From: Colwellia ponticola | GTDB taxonomy: Bacteria > Pseudomonadota > Gammaproteobacteria > Enterobacterales > Alteromonadaceae | Length of the DNA: 64,000 nucleotides | Assembly: GCF_005885605.1 (NCBI RefSeq) | Contig: NZ_SZVP01000009.1 | Coordinates: 62,001 to 126,000 of the forward strand | Reading direction: 5' to 3' | Shown here: positions 1 through 9,885 of the stretch, piece after piece | How the letters are laid out: the number at the start of each line of letters is the position of its first letter | How positions within the stretch are numbered: the stretch's first letter is position 1 | Position numbers and translations under genes: made by a program | The notes under the pieces: model-generated | Databases searched by the model: none | Seen by the model: only the letters and a program-made list of their open reading frames with translations | What the model was told of the DNA's origin: nothing

Positions 1-330
1 AAATTTATTAAAAAGTCTGGGCGTTATTCAATTGTTAAAGATTATTGTGGTCATGGTATCGGTAAAGAGTTCCATGAAGAACCACAAATTATGCATTATA
101 AAAATAACGATAGCACTAAAATGGAAGTGGGTATGTGCTTTACCATTGAGCCTATGATTAATTTAGGTCGCGCAGGCACCAGTTTAGATAAAACCGATAA
201 CTGGACTGTTTATACCGCTGATGGTAAAAAGTCTGCGCAATGGGAACATACTATTGTAGTGACTAAAACGGGTTGTGAGATTTTAACCTTACGTGAAGAA
301 GAAACTATTGCGCGTATTTTACATAACTAA
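1..330 (+). CDS. map: Methionine aminopeptidase, type I (3' part only)
   Basis: This is the C-terminal 109 codons of a gene that begins before the window; the frame is open from base 1. The enzyme removes the initiator methionine from nascent proteins in the cytoplasm. Metal-site motifs are visible: YCGHGIGKEFHE (the metal/substrate histidine), FTIEP (metal-binding Glu) and QWEHTI (last metal-binding Glu), in the order and spacing of type I MetAP. The protein ends shortly after the last motif, as is usual for the family. glnD and dapD follow on the same strand, the conserved gammaproteobacterial order. Only the 5' truncation by the window edge is unusual. Confidence 0.95.
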   Translation, partial: KFIKKSGRYSIVKDYCGHGIGKEFHEEPQIMHYKNNDSTKMEVGMCFTIEPMINLGRAGTSLDKTDNWTVYTADGKKSAQWEHTIVVTKTGCEILTLREEETIARILHN

Positions 331-447
331 ATATGACAACACTAAATAGCGGCATTAAATGATAACGTTATTCAAGGCTATTTTTATTAGTTACCACTAA
401 AAACAACAGCCATTTAGGTTAATTATTGTAGATAAAAAGGTAAGCTT

Positions 448-3084
448 TTGACTAATACTCTCGTCTTCGCACATATAGTTCCACCGCACTTTATTGATAA
501 GTTGGCTATTAACGCTGACTTTTTGTCTACTAAAGATATAGCTCAATTAAGCCAGTCTTTTACCTTATGGTTAAAAGATGCTTTTATTGAACATGATATC
601 AGTGATTTATTAACTGCCCGCGCTGTTTTTGTTGATGCTATATTAAACAAACTATGGAGTCAGCACCACCTTGATGAATATCAAATTAGCTTAATTGCAG
701 TAGGTGGCTATGGTAGAAGTGAATTACATCCCCACTCTGACGTTGATATTTTATTATTAACACAAGAACACGTTGACCTAGCATTAGAAGAAAAAATATC
801 AAACTTTATTACCCAGTTATGGGATATAAAGCTTGATATTGGTCACAGCGTTCGTTCTATTAAAGAATGCTTAAACCAAGCTATTAAAGAAGTTACGGTA
901 GCAACCAACTTATTAGAAATGCGACAAGTCTCAGGTAATAAAACCCTTACCCAACAATTAATGCCGTTATTAAATGAAGAGGTTTTTTGGACGTCTGAAA
1001 AATTCTTTATTGCAAAATGTAAAGAACAAGACGCCAGACACCAACAATATCGCGGTGCTGCATATACGCTTGAACCTAACTTAAAAGCTAACCCCGGTGG
1101 CTTACGTGATATACAAACTATCGCTTGGGTCGCTAAACGGCACTTTTCCGCGGACTCTTTTGAAGAACTTGTTGAACATAATTACCTCTACCCCAATGAG
1201 TTTTTTGAACTACTAGAATCACAAGATTATTTATGGCGCATGCGCTTTGCCTTACACTTTGTTGCTGGACGCAATGAAAACCGACTTTTATTTGATTATC
1301 AAGCTGATGTTGCCAAAATGATGGGCTTTGGTGATGAAGGTAAAGCGCCCGTAGAGCGCATGATGAAACGCTTTTTTCGGATCATTGCACGAGTCGCTGA
1401 ATTAAATACCATGCTATTACAGCATTTTGAGCAAGCTATCATAAAAAAACCAGAGCAAAGTAACGTCAGTATTATCAATCAGGATTTTGAACTGGTTGAT
1501 AAATTGATTAATACGCGCAATGACAGAATTTTTATGCGTCCGGTAAAAATGATAGAAATGTTTTTAATCATTGCGCAAAAACCAGGTATCAAAGGTATAC
1601 ATTCTCACACCATGAGATTAATGCGCAATGCCCGCAGACGACTTATTTCAGGCTTAATTGATTATGCTGAATGCCGACGCATGTTTATGGCGATTCTTCG
1701 TCATCCACGTGGCTTGGGGCTAGCATTAACTTTAATGCACAGGCACGGTATTATTGGTTCCTACTTACCTTTATGGCGTAATATTGTTGGTCAAATGCAA
1801 TTCGACCTTTTCCATGCCTACTCAGTAGATGAACACACTTATCGCGTGATTAAGAACTTACATCAGTTCAGTCAAAAAGAACATAATCATAAATTTCCGC
1901 TATGTAGTAATATTACCCAAAAGATTCGTAAACCAGAAGTACTCTATTTGGCCGGTTTTTTTCATGATATAGGCAAAGGACGTGGTGGTGATCATGCTAA
2001 GTTAGGTGCGGTTGATGCATTACACTTTTGTTTGTCACACCAAATGAGTAAACACGATAGTAACTTAGTCGCTTGGCTCGTAGAGTATCATTTACTTATG
2101 TCGGTTACTGCGCAGCGACGTGATATTAACGATGAAAACGTTATTCGTTCTTTTGGTGAAATTGTTAGAGATGAAACCCACTTAAATCATCTTTATTGTT
2201 TAACCGTTGCTGATATGCGTGGCACTAATGAAAGCTTATGGAATAATTGGAAAGCAAATTTACTAGAAGAGCTTTACTTTAATACCTTAAGTGCCTTTCG
2301 TCATGGTTTAGAAAAACCCGTAGAAACACGCTCTAAGATCCGTGAAAACCAACAACAAGCCTTAGCGCTATTAACCGAAAAAAAGGTCGATGAAAAAAGT
2401 ATTAAAGCTTTATGGCGTGAATTTAGCGTAGACTATTTTTTACGTTATTCGCCAAAACAAATAGCGAGGCAATGTCAGCACATAATCAAGCACGGTCGAG
2501 AAAAGCCTCTGGTGTTAATTAGCCCTACGCCTTACAGAGGAGGCACAGAAGTCTTTATTTTTACCAAAGAAAAAAAAGACACCTTTGCCAGCATCGTTTC
2601 GTTTTTAGTGACTAAAAAACTCTCTATTCATGATGCAAAAATCATTTCGACTAAAACTGGCTACACAGTCAATACTTTTATCGTGCTCGACAGTCGCAAT
2701 AAACCCTTAAGGGAGCGCTTCTACACGAAAGAAATTAGTCAAGGGCTCGTTGATAGGTTAGCGCAAGAAAATAGTTTTGAGTTACCTGAGCTAAGAGTAT
2801 CAAAACACATGCAGAAGTTTAAAGTACCGCTGCGGGTGAACTTTATTCAAGGTCATACAAAAAATCGAACCATGATCGAAATAATCGCCTTAGACAGACC
2901 TGGCTTATTAGCCAATATTGGTCAGGTATTTCAAAAAGAAAGAATTAGTATCCATTCTGCTAAAATAACCACCTTTGGTGAAAAGGCTGATGATGTATTT
3001 ACCGTGTCAACTATGGCTAACGAGGCATTAAACCCTCAAGAACAAAAAGCCCTAGCCAAACGGTTAAAAGAAGAGATTGATTAA
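448..3084 (+). CDS. glnD: Bifunctional PII uridylyltransferase / uridylyl-removing enzyme
   Basis: This is the 878-aa glutamine sensor that uridylylates PII (GlnB/GlnK) when nitrogen is short and removes UMP when glutamine is high. The nucleotidyltransferase signature [15 protein letters not shown] is at residues 86-100. An HD hydrolase motif, [17 protein letters not shown], lies near residues 505-521. Two ACT glutamine-binding domains start near residues 694 and 807. Length is close to the E. coli protein (890 aa). The start is TTG at 448, chosen because an AAAAAGG ribosome site sits 7 bases upstream and the N-terminus aligns with the family. It lies 117 bp after map. Confidence 0.97.
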   Translation: MTNTLVFAHIVPPHFIDKLAINADFLSTKDIAQLSQSFTLWLKDAFIEHDISDLLTARAVFVDAILNKLWSQHHLDEYQISLIAVGGYGRSELHPHSDVDILLLTQEHVDLALEEKISNFITQLWDIKLDIGHSVRSIKECLNQAIKEVTVATNLLEMRQVSGNKTLTQQLMPLLNEEVFWTSEKFFIAKCKEQDARHQQYRGAAYTLEPNLKANPGGLRDIQTIAWVAKRHFSADSFEELVEHNYLYPNEFFELLESQDYLWRMRFALHFVAGRNENRLLFDYQADVAKMMGFGDEGKAPVERMMKRFFRIIARVAELNTMLLQHFEQAIIKKPEQSNVSIINQDFELVDKLINTRNDRIFMRPVKMIEMFLIIAQKPGIKGIHSHTMRLMRNARRRLISGLIDYAECRRMFMAILRHPRGLGLALTLMHRHGIIGSYLPLWRNIVGQMQFDLFHAYSVDEHTYRVIKNLHQFSQKEHNHKFPLCSNITQKIRKPEVLYLAGFFHDIGKGRGGDHAKLGAVDALHFCLSHQMSKHDSNLVAWLVEYHLLMSVTAQRRDINDENVIRSFGEIVRDETHLNHLYCLTVADMRGTNESLWNNWKANLLEELYFNTLSAFRHGLEKPVETRSKIRENQQQALALLTEKKVDEKSIKALWREFSVDYFLRYSPKQIARQCQHIIKHGREKPLVLISPTPYRGGTEVFIFTKEKKDTFASIVSFLVTKKLSIHDAKIISTKTGYTVNTFIVLDSRNKPLRERFYTKEISQGLVDRLAQENSFELPELRVSKHMQKFKVPLRVNFIQGHTKNRTMIEIIALDRPGLLANIGQVFQKERISIHSAKITTFGEKADDVFTVSTMANEALNPQEQKALAKRLKEEID

Positions 3085-3163
3085 CCAGTGACAGGTAATT
3101 ATACGATATAAATAAGCGACACAATTTAAATAACACCAACAACCTTTTAAACAGGAACGCCTA

Positions 3164-4003
3164 ATGACAGATTTAACACATTTAGCCCGCATAATTGAGC
3201 AAGCTTTTGATGACAGAGCCAACATTACGCCAGCAACCGTTTCAAGTGAAATTAAAAATGCTGTACTTGATGCCTTAGCCGCACTCAATAATGGTAGTGC
3301 ACGAGTAGCTCAAAAAACAGATAACAACTGGCAGGTAAATCAATGGCTTAAAAAAGCAGTATTGCTGTCTTTTCGTATTTGGGATAATCAAGTAATCGAT
3401 GGTGCAGAAAGTACTTTTTTTGACAAGGTGCCAATGAAGTATCAAGGCTACACGCAGGCCATGTTTGAAGCCGATGGCGTTCGTGTTGTGCCAGGAGCAA
3501 GTGTACGCACGGGTAGTTTTATTGGTAAGAATGTGGTGGTTATGCCTAGTTTTATTAATATTGGCGCGTTTGTTGATGAAGGCTGTATGATTGACACTTG
3601 GGCAACCGTTGGCTCTTGTGCACAGATTGGTAAAAATGTGCACTTATCTGGTGGTGTAGGCATTGGCGGCGTGTTAGAGCCCTTACAAGCTGGACCTACG
3701 ATTATTGAAGATAATTGTTTTATTGGCGCACGCTCTGAAATTGTTGAAGGGGTTGTGGTTGAAGCCGGAGCGGTAATTTCTATGGGTGTTTATATTGGTC
3801 AAAGCACACGTATTTTTGATAGAGAAACCGGTGAAGTACATTACGGACGTGTTCCTGCAGGATCAGTCGTTGTTCCAGGTAACTTACCGTCAGCTTGTGG
3901 TAAATACAGCTTATATGCGGCGATTATCGTTAAAAAAGTTGACGCTAAAACATTAGCTAAAGTAGGCATTAATGAACTGCTACGCTCTGTAACTGAAGAG
4001 TAG
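3164..4003 (+). CDS. dapD: 2,3,4,5-tetrahydropyridine-2,6-dicarboxylate N-succinyltransferase
   Basis: This cytoplasmic enzyme of the succinylase branch of lysine and meso-diaminopimelate synthesis transfers succinyl from succinyl-CoA to tetrahydrodipicolinate. The 279-aa protein has the N-terminal helical domain ([18 protein letters not shown]) followed by hexapeptide repeats forming the left-handed beta-helix. Highly conserved stretches include [20 protein letters not shown] and [17 protein letters not shown]. Length matches the family (about 274 aa). The ATG start has AGGA about 8 bases upstream. It lies 79 bp after glnD, and an intrinsic terminator follows, so the map-glnD-dapD run ends here. 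Confidence 0.97.
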   Translation: MTDLTHLARIIEQAFDDRANITPATVSSEIKNAVLDALAALNNGSARVAQKTDNNWQVNQWLKKAVLLSFRIWDNQVIDGAESTFFDKVPMKYQGYTQAMFEADGVRVVPGASVRTGSFIGKNVVVMPSFINIGAFVDEGCMIDTWATVGSCAQIGKNVHLSGGVGIGGVLEPLQAGPTIIEDNCFIGARSEIVEGVVVEAGAVISMGVYIGQSTRIFDRETGEVHYGRVPAGSVVVPGNLPSACGKYSLYAAIIVKKVDAKTLAKVGINELLRSVTEE

Positions 4004-4033
4004 CGCTGTAGTCGTCTAAGCTTGGGTAAAAAT

Positions 4034-4082
4034 AAAATCCACCATGGCGTTATATTACTTAATGCGCATAGTGGATTTTTTA
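4034..4082 (+). terminator. Rho-independent terminator after dapD
   Basis: A 9-bp stem, AAAATCCAC (4034-4042) with GTGGATTTT (4071-4079), closes a 28-nt loop that can form a smaller inner GCGTTA/TAATGC pairing. The right arm runs into T residues. It ends the dapD transcript. Confidence 0.75.
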
Positions 4083-4159
4083 TTGCCTTTAATTTTTATC
4101 CTCTCAATATTAGAGCGGCTTATTAATTATCAAGTTATAGCTAGCTAATTATTTAGTGT

Positions 4160-4165
4160 TATAAT
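4160..4165 (+). promoter_or_regulatory. Candidate -10 box of rpiA
   Basis: A perfect TATAAT lies 72 bases before the rpiA ATG. The -35 region at a suitable distance is poor (TTATAG with a long spacer), so this is only a candidate sigma-70 promoter. Confidence 0.35.
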
Positions 4166-4236
4166 CCTTAGCGTATAGCCTTTAACAGGCTTCTAAACTC
4201 ACTTTACACCGCAATTTTTTACTAAAGGCATAGAAC

Positions 4237-4893
4237 ATGACTCAAGATGAAATGAAAAAAGCAGCCGCCAACAAGGCATTAGAATTTATTGAAGAAAACA
4301 CCATAGTAGGCGTTGGTTCAGGCTCAACCGTTAATTTTTTCATTGATGCACTTGCCTCATTAAAAGATAGTATAACAGGAGCTGTTTCAAGCTCAGAAGA
4401 GTCAACCAAGCGTTTAAAAGCACACGGTATTGAGGTCTTTGATTTAAATAGTGTTGCTGTATTGGATATTTATGTTGACGGTGCTGATGAAATTACTCAA
4501 GACATGGCTATGATCAAAGGGGGTGGCGCGGCATTAACCCGTGAAAAAATTGTTGCCGCGGTAGCCAAAAAGTTTATTTGTATCGCTGATAACTCAAAAA
4601 AAGTAAGTGTACTAGGGAAATTCCCGTTACCTATTGAAGTTATTCCTATGGCGCGTAGTTATGTCGCGCGCGAATTAGTGAAATTAGGCGGCGACCCTGT
4701 TTATCGTCAAGGCGTAATCACAGATAACGGTAATGTTATTCTTGATATATACAACCTTGACATTATCGATCCAAAAGCACTAGAAACTCAAATTAACGCT
4801 ATTGTCGGTGTAGTCACTAATGGCCTGTTTGCACTTCGTGGCGCTGATATACTTTTGTTAAGTAGTGCTAAAGGTGTAGAGGTTATTCAATAA
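4237..4893 (+). CDS. rpiA: Ribose-5-phosphate isomerase A
   Basis: This cytoplasmic enzyme interconverts ribose-5-phosphate and ribulose-5-phosphate in the pentose phosphate pathway. The 218-aa protein matches the family length. Conserved motifs are [15 protein letters not shown] (phosphate-binding loop, near residue 27), [17 protein letters not shown] (catalytic Asp residues), [12 protein letters not shown] and the C-terminal GVVTNGLFA. The start agrees with the family N-terminus MTQDE. The neighbour serA on the same strand is the usual gammaproteobacterial arrangement, but 448 bp holding an inserted repeat element separates them. Confidence 0.97.
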   Translation: MTQDEMKKAAANKALEFIEENTIVGVGSGSTVNFFIDALASLKDSITGAVSSSEESTKRLKAHGIEVFDLNSVAVLDIYVDGADEITQDMAMIKGGGAALTREKIVAAVAKKFICIADNSKKVSVLGKFPLPIEVIPMARSYVARELVKLGGDPVYRQGVITDNGNVILDIYNLDIIDPKALETQINAIVGVVTNGLFALRGADILLLSSAKGVEVIQ

Positions 4894-5037
4894 CCCATAA
4901 CAAATCTAAATAAAAAATCGTTTATTAAGAATATTTATACAAAGCACTTAAAAAACGCTTTAGAGTTTATACACTATATGATATGTTAATCTCGCCTAAT
5001 TTAGATATCTAGCCATCTAAAAATAAAATAAACACTA

Positions 5038-5298
5038 GGGCCTGTTGAACTTTCGCGGTTAAATTTTGTTCGAGAAAAAGCGTTTTAATCGCGTCGAGTC
5101 GTGTGTAGCCTAGTTATGCTAAGCAAATGCTACTCAACAATGAGTAAAATGCTTTTAGCCGGATACTTCGGACAGGGTTTGTTCGGTATTTTTTACAGCG
5201 TTATCGCCTTTTTATGTGGAAAACCACTGGAAAAGACTCTGCCTTGTATAAAGACCTAACAAGTCGCTGCAAAAAAATCTCGAAAGTTCAACAGCCCC
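5038..5298. mobile_element. MITE-like element with terminal inverted repeats and TA flanks
   Basis: This 261-bp non-coding insert lies between rpiA and serA. The left end, GGGCCTGTTGAACTTTCG (5038-5055), is an inverted match (17 of 18) to the right end, whose complement reads GGGGCTGTTGAACTTTCG (5281-5298). Each end is flanked by TA (5036-5037 and 5299-5300), which looks like a two-base target duplication as made by IS630/mariner-type transposases. No ORF of useful size lies inside. The internal core CTTTTAGCCGGATACTTCGG (from 5152) recurs at 17919, and CCGGATACTTCGG can form a small hairpin. The parent transposon family was not identified. It fills most of the 4894-5341 gap; nothing else was seen there. 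Confidence 0.7.
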
Positions 5299-5341
5299 TA
5301 ATATATTTACCCGTTTAACGTTGAATAAGTGAAGCCAATTT

Positions 5342-6595
5342 ATGACCATAGTCAACAAGAATTCATTAGCAAAAGACAAGATTAAAATTTTATTACTTGA
5401 GGGATTACACCCAAGCTCTCTTGAAGAATTAAAGTTAAAAGGCTATTCCAATATTGAATCGCTTAAAACATCACTTTCTGAAAGTGAATTAATTAAAAAA
5501 ATTGCCGATGTTCATTTTATTGGTATTCGTTCACGTACTCAATTAACTGATAAAGTACTAAGTCATGCAAAGAAACTCGTTGCTATTGGCTGTTTCTGTA
5601 TTGGTACTAACCAAGTAGATTTAAAAGCAGCACAAACACGCGGTATTCCTGTTTTTAATGCTCCTTTTTCTAATACCCGTTCAGTAGCGGAATTAGTACT
5701 GGGTGAAATATTACTATTATTACGTGGTATTCCTGAAAAAAGTGCAAAAGCTCATCGTGGTCAATGGCTTAAATCAGCAGTAGGCTCAGTAGAAGCTCGC
5801 GGGAAAGTGTTAGGTATTATAGGTTACGGTCATATTGGTATGCAATTAGGTATTTTGGCAGAAACCTTAGGCATGCAAGTACGCTTTTATGATATAGAAA
5901 CCAAACTACCGCTAGGTAATGCAAGCCAATCGCCGTCATTAAAAGCATTACTTGGTGAGTCTGACGTAGTTAGTTTACATGTGCCGGAAACAGCACAAAC
6001 CCATAACATGATTGCAAAAACGCAACTTGCTGCAATGAAGGATGGCGCTATTTTAATTAATGCCTCGCGTGGTACTGTTGTTGATATTGATGCATTAGCA
6101 GCAGCGTTAGACAGTAAAAAAATAGCAGGGGCCGCCATTGATGTATTCCCTATTGAGCCAAAAAGTAATGATGAAGAGTTTGTGTCACCGTTGCGTGGTT
6201 TTGACAATGTTATTTTAACACCACATATTGGTGGTAGCACAAAAGAAGCGCAAGCAAACATTGGTTTAGAAGTTGCAACAAAGCTGGCAAAATACTCTGA
6301 TAATGGTTCAAGTTTATCAGCGGTTAACTTCCCTGAGGTATCTTTACCTGAATACGCCAACTTAGGTCATGGTAATACCAGTCGTTTATTGCATATTCAC
6401 CATAACCAACCAGGCGTATTAACAAAAATTAACCAAGCATTTGCTGAGCACAATATTAATATTGCCGCACAATACTTACAAACCGATGATAAAATTGGCT
6501 ACGTGGTTATTGATATTGACTCTGAAGATAGTAAGTTAGCATTAAAAGAGTTGAAGCAAATTAACGGCACGATACGCGCTAGAATATTGCATTAA
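5342..6595 (+). CDS. serA: D-3-phosphoglycerate dehydrogenase
   Basis: This enzyme catalyses the first step of serine synthesis, oxidising 3-phosphoglycerate to phosphohydroxypyruvate with NAD. The 417-aa protein is near the E. coli length (410). The Rossmann motif GYGHIG is at residues 160-165. Catalytic Arg (INASRGT, about 243), Glu (PIEP, 272) and His (TPHIGGST, about 295) are present. A C-terminal ACT domain (about 345-417, with HHNQPGVLTKIN) suggests feedback inhibition by serine, as in E. coli. No strong ribosome site precedes the ATG (AAGTGAAG about 8 bases upstream). It may rely on a promoter in or near the inserted repeat element. Confidence 0.97.
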   Translation: MTIVNKNSLAKDKIKILLLEGLHPSSLEELKLKGYSNIESLKTSLSESELIKKIADVHFIGIRSRTQLTDKVLSHAKKLVAIGCFCIGTNQVDLKAAQTRGIPVFNAPFSNTRSVAELVLGEILLLLRGIPEKSAKAHRGQWLKSAVGSVEARGKVLGIIGYGHIGMQLGILAETLGMQVRFYDIETKLPLGNASQSPSLKALLGESDVVSLHVPETAQTHNMIAKTQLAAMKDGAILINASRGTVVDIDALAAALDSKKIAGAAIDVFPIEPKSNDEEFVSPLRGFDNVILTPHIGGSTKEAQANIGLEVATKLAKYSDNGSSLSAVNFPEVSLPEYANLGHGNTSRLLHIHHNQPGVLTKINQAFAEHNINIAAQYLQTDDKIGYVVIDIDSEDSKLALKELKQINGTIRARILH

Positions 6596-6627
6596 CCTTA
6601 GCTTCTTTAAGTTTACATTGTTTACAT

Positions 6628-6665
6628 AAAAGCCCGGTTTATCTATTGATAAACCGGGCTTTTAT
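6628..6665. terminator. Strong bidirectional terminator between serA and tapT
   Basis: A perfect 16-bp stem, AAAAGCCCGGTTTATC (6628-6643) with GATAAACCGGGCTTTT (6648-6663), closes a 4-nt loop. It is flanked by A on the left and T on the right, so it can stop serA (+) and the convergent tapT (-). Confidence 0.92.
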
Positions 6666-6739
6666 TTAGCGTGGATAAACAAGAACGATCAACTAACTTC
6701 CTGATATTTCACTATACAGCTAAACTATTACCGACACTC

Positions 6740-7540
6740 TCACCTGTAAATATCATTAAGAAAACGATGGTAGTTTTCAATGGCATTAACATTACCTTTA
6801 TTACGCTGACAAACACTTTTTTGGTATTGAAAGTTAAAGACATCAAACCATAAATCAAGTATATGAGCATTATTCGCTTCACCATGCATATCTAATACTC
6901 TAGCGGCAACCTCAGCCGTTGAGAATTGATGTTCAAGCGTGGTTTTCCTAACTGTGTAGCGAGAGTCCTGTCCTACTGGTGACAATTGACTATCATTGTC
7001 GATTTTACAATGGCCAGTGACGGCTTGCATAGCCGTTTTTGCATCAAATGAAACCATTGGAAAACCCTCAAGATATGGGCTCTTACGAAACATTTTTTTT
7101 GCTTCACGCCAACTACCATCAAGCATAATAAATAACGGTCTTTTACCTTTTGGACAAGTAACCTTGTTAGAAAACACCTGACGCTCGTCATCAGCATATT
7201 CTTGTGGAAAAACGACCAGTGGAAACCATTTTTCATCATTAATGACCGCGAGTAGCTCTGAATTTACTTCGGTTCTAGACCATAAAAATGCAAAGGTATC
7301 TGGGATAACATCAGCAATAAGCTTACCGGTGTTACTTGGCTTTAATACTTCGGTGTCATACATTAATAGTAAAAATCCAGCGGTGGTCTGAATTTTTTCA
7401 TTCATTGGTGATATATCACAAATACAAAATTGCGTCGCTAGTTGGCAATACGGACAACGGATCACCCGTTGTCCTCTTGATTTATAAACGGTTGTACTGA
7501 TACTTTTACGGTATTTGTGTAGTTGATGAACAGCGTGCAT
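6740..7540 (-). CDS. tapT: tRNA-uridine aminocarboxypropyltransferase (DTW domain, YfiP type)
   Basis: The 266-aa protein aligns along its length with E. coli YfiP/TapT, which adds the acp3 group of SAM to U47 of tRNA. A cysteine cluster (C29, C32, C39, C41) begins the domain. LLMYDTEVLKPSNTGKLI (58-75) and FLWSRTE follow. The signature that usually reads DGTW is DGSW here (141-144), a conservative change, then REAKKMFRKSPYL. It is a single gene convergent with serA, followed by the shared terminator. The function is inferred from the family. Confidence 0.88.
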   Translation of the reverse strand: MHAVHQLHKYRKSISTTVYKSRGQRVIRCPYCQLATQFCICDISPMNEKIQTTAGFLLLMYDTEVLKPSNTGKLIADVIPDTFAFLWSRTEVNSELLAVINDEKWFPLVVFPQEYADDERQVFSNKVTCPKGKRPLFIMLDGSWREAKKMFRKSPYLEGFPMVSFDAKTAMQAVTGHCKIDNDSQLSPVGQDSRYTVRKTTLEHQFSTAEVAARVLDMHGEANNAHILDLWFDVFNFQYQKSVCQRNKGNVNAIENYHRFLNDIYR

Positions 7541-7579
7541 ATTTCACTAAATATAAAATAGAAAAGACCAGCTAATTAT

Positions 7580-7634
7580 ATACCCGTTAACAAACAAAGT
7601 GCAGCAAACATGTCCTTTGATAGCTAACGGGTAT
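7580..7634. repeat. Inverted repeat between two minus-strand genes
   Basis: ATACCCGTTA (7580-7589) is perfectly inverted as TAACGGGTAT (7625-7634), with 35 nt between. It lies downstream of the DUF2884 gene and upstream of tapT. There is no T tract in either direction, so it is not a typical intrinsic terminator. Similar ACCCGTT words occur near 5308 and 21503. Confidence 0.5.
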
Positions 7635-7670
7635 CGGTTAAAAGCTGCTATTGACAGACTTATGATCAAG

Positions 7671-8462
7671 TTATTTTGTCACCGTAAAAACATTAATTGT
7701 TGAAAGAGGTTTGATATTGCTTTTAAGTTGCTCTTCTAAACCATCAAGCTGAGTAATACTTTCACATAACGCCTGCGAATCTTTTGCTATTATCGATGTT
7801 CTCATGTTCATTTCATCTTCAATGCGTTGAGCAAATTTTTCCATACGTGTTTCAAAGCTTTCACCGCTGCCTTCAGCGGCCATCATTTGTTGTCCCATAG
7901 ACATTAAAATACTGCCCATGGAGTTTACCACTGCTTTTTGAACAACAGATTCAATACGTTGTTCAAAATCTTTCCCCAACAAACTCTCGCTTTCTAACCC
8001 TTCTACGCCGATAGAAATCCCCTTTTCAATCGATAAGTTAGCGGCTACTTGCTGGCGAATTAACGTTAACTCTTTAGTTAAATCTGCTGCAACACTATTG
8101 CCCTCACCTAGTAAGTCATTAAACGCAACATTTACCCCATCAACGGCTAAATCAATACCTTCAATAGCAACAGTTTTTACTTGGGGTACTAAATGGCGAA
8201 TTTTTGCATCATATTCTTTTACCAGCGCTTGTTGACTATGAGAAAGTATAAATACTTGCTCTGCAATATAGAGCTTTTTCCCTTCAACAATTTTATACAA
8301 ACTACGCTTATTGTCGCTACTTTCACCGTCGGCGATAAACTCAATTGCAGTGGTGTTAATAGTAAAACCTGCAGATAGATTAACGTTACACGATTGGTAA
8401 GCGTAAGCAGACGATGATACGGCTAGTGCGCTAGCCATTAATGTCGCGTGAAGATAAGTCAT
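7671..8462 (-). CDS. DUF2884 (YggN-like) family periplasmic protein
   Basis: This 263-aa protein has a clear signal peptide (hydrophobic residues 5-20, cleavage after AYA near residue 22), so it is exported. It resembles YggN/DUF2884: one early Cys (SCNVNLS), a middle helical region with ALVKEYDAKIRHLVPQV, and a late conserved Cys (ALCESI) that could pair with the first. The role of the family is unknown. It is transcribed alone, and its 5' leader holds a pentanucleotide repeat. Confidence 0.75.
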   Translation of the reverse strand: MTYLHATLMASALAVSSSAYAYQSCNVNLSAGFTINTTAIEFIADGESSDNKRSLYKIVEGKKLYIAEQVFILSHSQQALVKEYDAKIRHLVPQVKTVAIEGIDLAVDGVNVAFNDLLGEGNSVAADLTKELTLIRQQVAANLSIEKGISIGVEGLESESLLGKDFEQRIESVVQKAVVNSMGSILMSMGQQMMAAEGSGESFETRMEKFAQRIEDEMNMRTSIIAKDSQALCESITQLDGLEEQLKSNIKPLSTINVFTVTK

Positions 8463-8484
8463 GGTACATTCCTTGCCAATTGGG

Positions 8485-8529
8485 TTCAGTTCAATTCAAT
8501 TCAATTCAATACAATACAATTTAATACAG
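8485..8529. repeat. Pentanucleotide tandem repeat (TTCAA)n
   Basis: There are nine 5-bp units in a row: TTCAG, four exact TTCAA, two TACAA, TTTAA and TACAG. The array sits 23-67 bases upstream of the DUF2884 start on the minus strand, in its leader or promoter region. The rest of the 8463-8728 spacer shows nothing recognised. Confidence 0.85.
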
Positions 8530-8728
8530 GTAAGTGACGAGTATTACTAAGCGCTATTATAGTCTATTCGTTATTATTACTTGTAAAGGAAAACAGGCAT
8601 AGTGCCCACTTTATTTTTATTTAAATATCAGTTAGCTGTCATGTAAATTAATATAAAATAGCACGTTAAACCTGAATTTTTTAATTAAATTGACGAGTTA
8701 TTAGCGTTAACGTTATAGGATAAAAAAG

Positions 8729-9862
8729 TTAGCCATGTTGCATCTCAATTAACCGAGATTGACAGCGTTCAAATTCAAAGGCAAGTTGTTGACCTTGATA
8801 AAGCTCAAATATATCGACTTGCGCACTCACAATTAACTTAACTTGTTGGTCATAAAATTCATCAACTAAAGCAATAAATCTTCTCGCTTCATCATCAAGT
8901 TGCTGTAACTCTCCTAGTAAAACACCGCTGCGTTGGTAACTATCTTCCACTCCCGAGAAAACAGCAGGTACTAAGGCGCCAGAGAATTTAGGAACATTAG
9001 CAATAAATACGCTGGTAAATTTTTGCGCTAACACCATATAATCACGTTGACTACGTGGACCTGAACATAGGGCAAAAAAATCAAAAAAAATAGTCTTATC
9101 ACTTTTAGCTAAATAACTAAGCTTGCGATGGTTAATCTCTATTTCACCAGCCGTTAGTTGCCTAGTGTTAGTTAATTGCAGAAAACGCTCTGTTAATTTT
9201 TCATTACCCTGATGTGCTACTAGAAAGTAATTATTATACTCACTAACGCCTGTAGCGTTATTAGCAAGATTATTACGGCGATGATCTATGTCACCATCAA
9301 TAGAGATAATCTGACAATATTGATTAATTAAAGTAATGGTAGGTAAAAAACGTTCGCGCTGTAAGCCATTACGATACAACTGCTCTGGCTTACAGTTTGA
9401 TGTAGCGACCAGTGTTACACCTTGGCTAAATAGCGCTGAGAACAAACCTGAAAGTAACATAGCATCACCAATGTCATTAACAAAAAACTCATCAAAACAA
9501 AGTAAATCAATATCTTGCGCCCAGTTTTTAGCAATAGTATTGAGCGGCTCTGATTGTCCCGTTAATTGCGCCAACTGCAGGTGAATGCTTTCCATAAAAT
9601 GATGAAAATGAATACGCTTTTTATTATTGATGGCAACATGCTGATAGAAAAGATCCATCAACATCGTTTTGCCACGGCCAACTCTGCCGTGAAAATATAA
9701 CCCTGTAATATTGGCTTTAGCCTTTTTAGCTTTACAAGCTGTTTGATGTTGTTGAGCCACTAATTGCTCGGACAACTGTACTAAAGCGGTAACTGCTTGA
9801 GTTTGCGCGACATCAACGTTGAGCTGCTTATTCGCCAGTAGCGCTTGGTAAGCTTGTTCCAT
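8729..9862 (-). CDS. zapE: Cell division protein ZapE (AFG1-like ATPase)
   Basis: This is a 377-aa AAA-type ATPase of the AFG1/ZapE family, a Z-ring-associated factor involved in division under stress in E. coli. The Walker A motif GRVGRGKT is at residues 59-66, and Walker B (LLCFDEFFVNDIGDAM) is near 130-145. The family stretch LVATSNCKPEQLYRNGLQRERFLP follows. Length matches the family (about 375 aa). It lies downstream of dbpA on the same strand, with a 91-bp gap holding a 15-bp inverted repeat. In many gammaproteobacteria the gene sits near the ribosomal rplM/rpsI genes; that is not the case here. Confidence 0.93.
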   Translation of the reverse strand: MEQAYQALLANKQLNVDVAQTQAVTALVQLSEQLVAQQHQTACKAKKAKANITGLYFHGRVGRGKTMLMDLFYQHVAINNKKRIHFHHFMESIHLQLAQLTGQSEPLNTIAKNWAQDIDLLCFDEFFVNDIGDAMLLSGLFSALFSQGVTLVATSNCKPEQLYRNGLQRERFLPTITLINQYCQIISIDGDIDHRRNNLANNATGVSEYNNYFLVAHQGNEKLTERFLQLTNTRQLTAGEIEINHRKLSYLAKSDKTIFFDFFALCSGPRSQRDYMVLAQKFTSVFIANVPKFSGALVPAVFSGVEDSYQRSGVLLGELQQLDDEARRFIALVDEFYDQQVKLIVSAQVDIFELYQGQQLAFEFERCQSRLIEMQHG

Positions 9863-9885
9863 AGTGTTTTATTTTTTTATTCTTT

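Noticed and set aside
3064..3663. Minus-strand open frames opposite the glnD end and dapD
   Set aside because: They lie antisense to a strongly conserved gene, have unusual Cys/Arg-rich composition and no family likeness.
5038..5298. Complete insertion sequence
   Set aside because: At 261 bp there is no transposase frame; only the ends and a core remain, so it is listed as MITE-like.
6671..6853. Small plus-strand frame after serA
   Set aside because: It begins right after the strong terminator and overlaps the tapT 3' end antisense; nothing supports translation.
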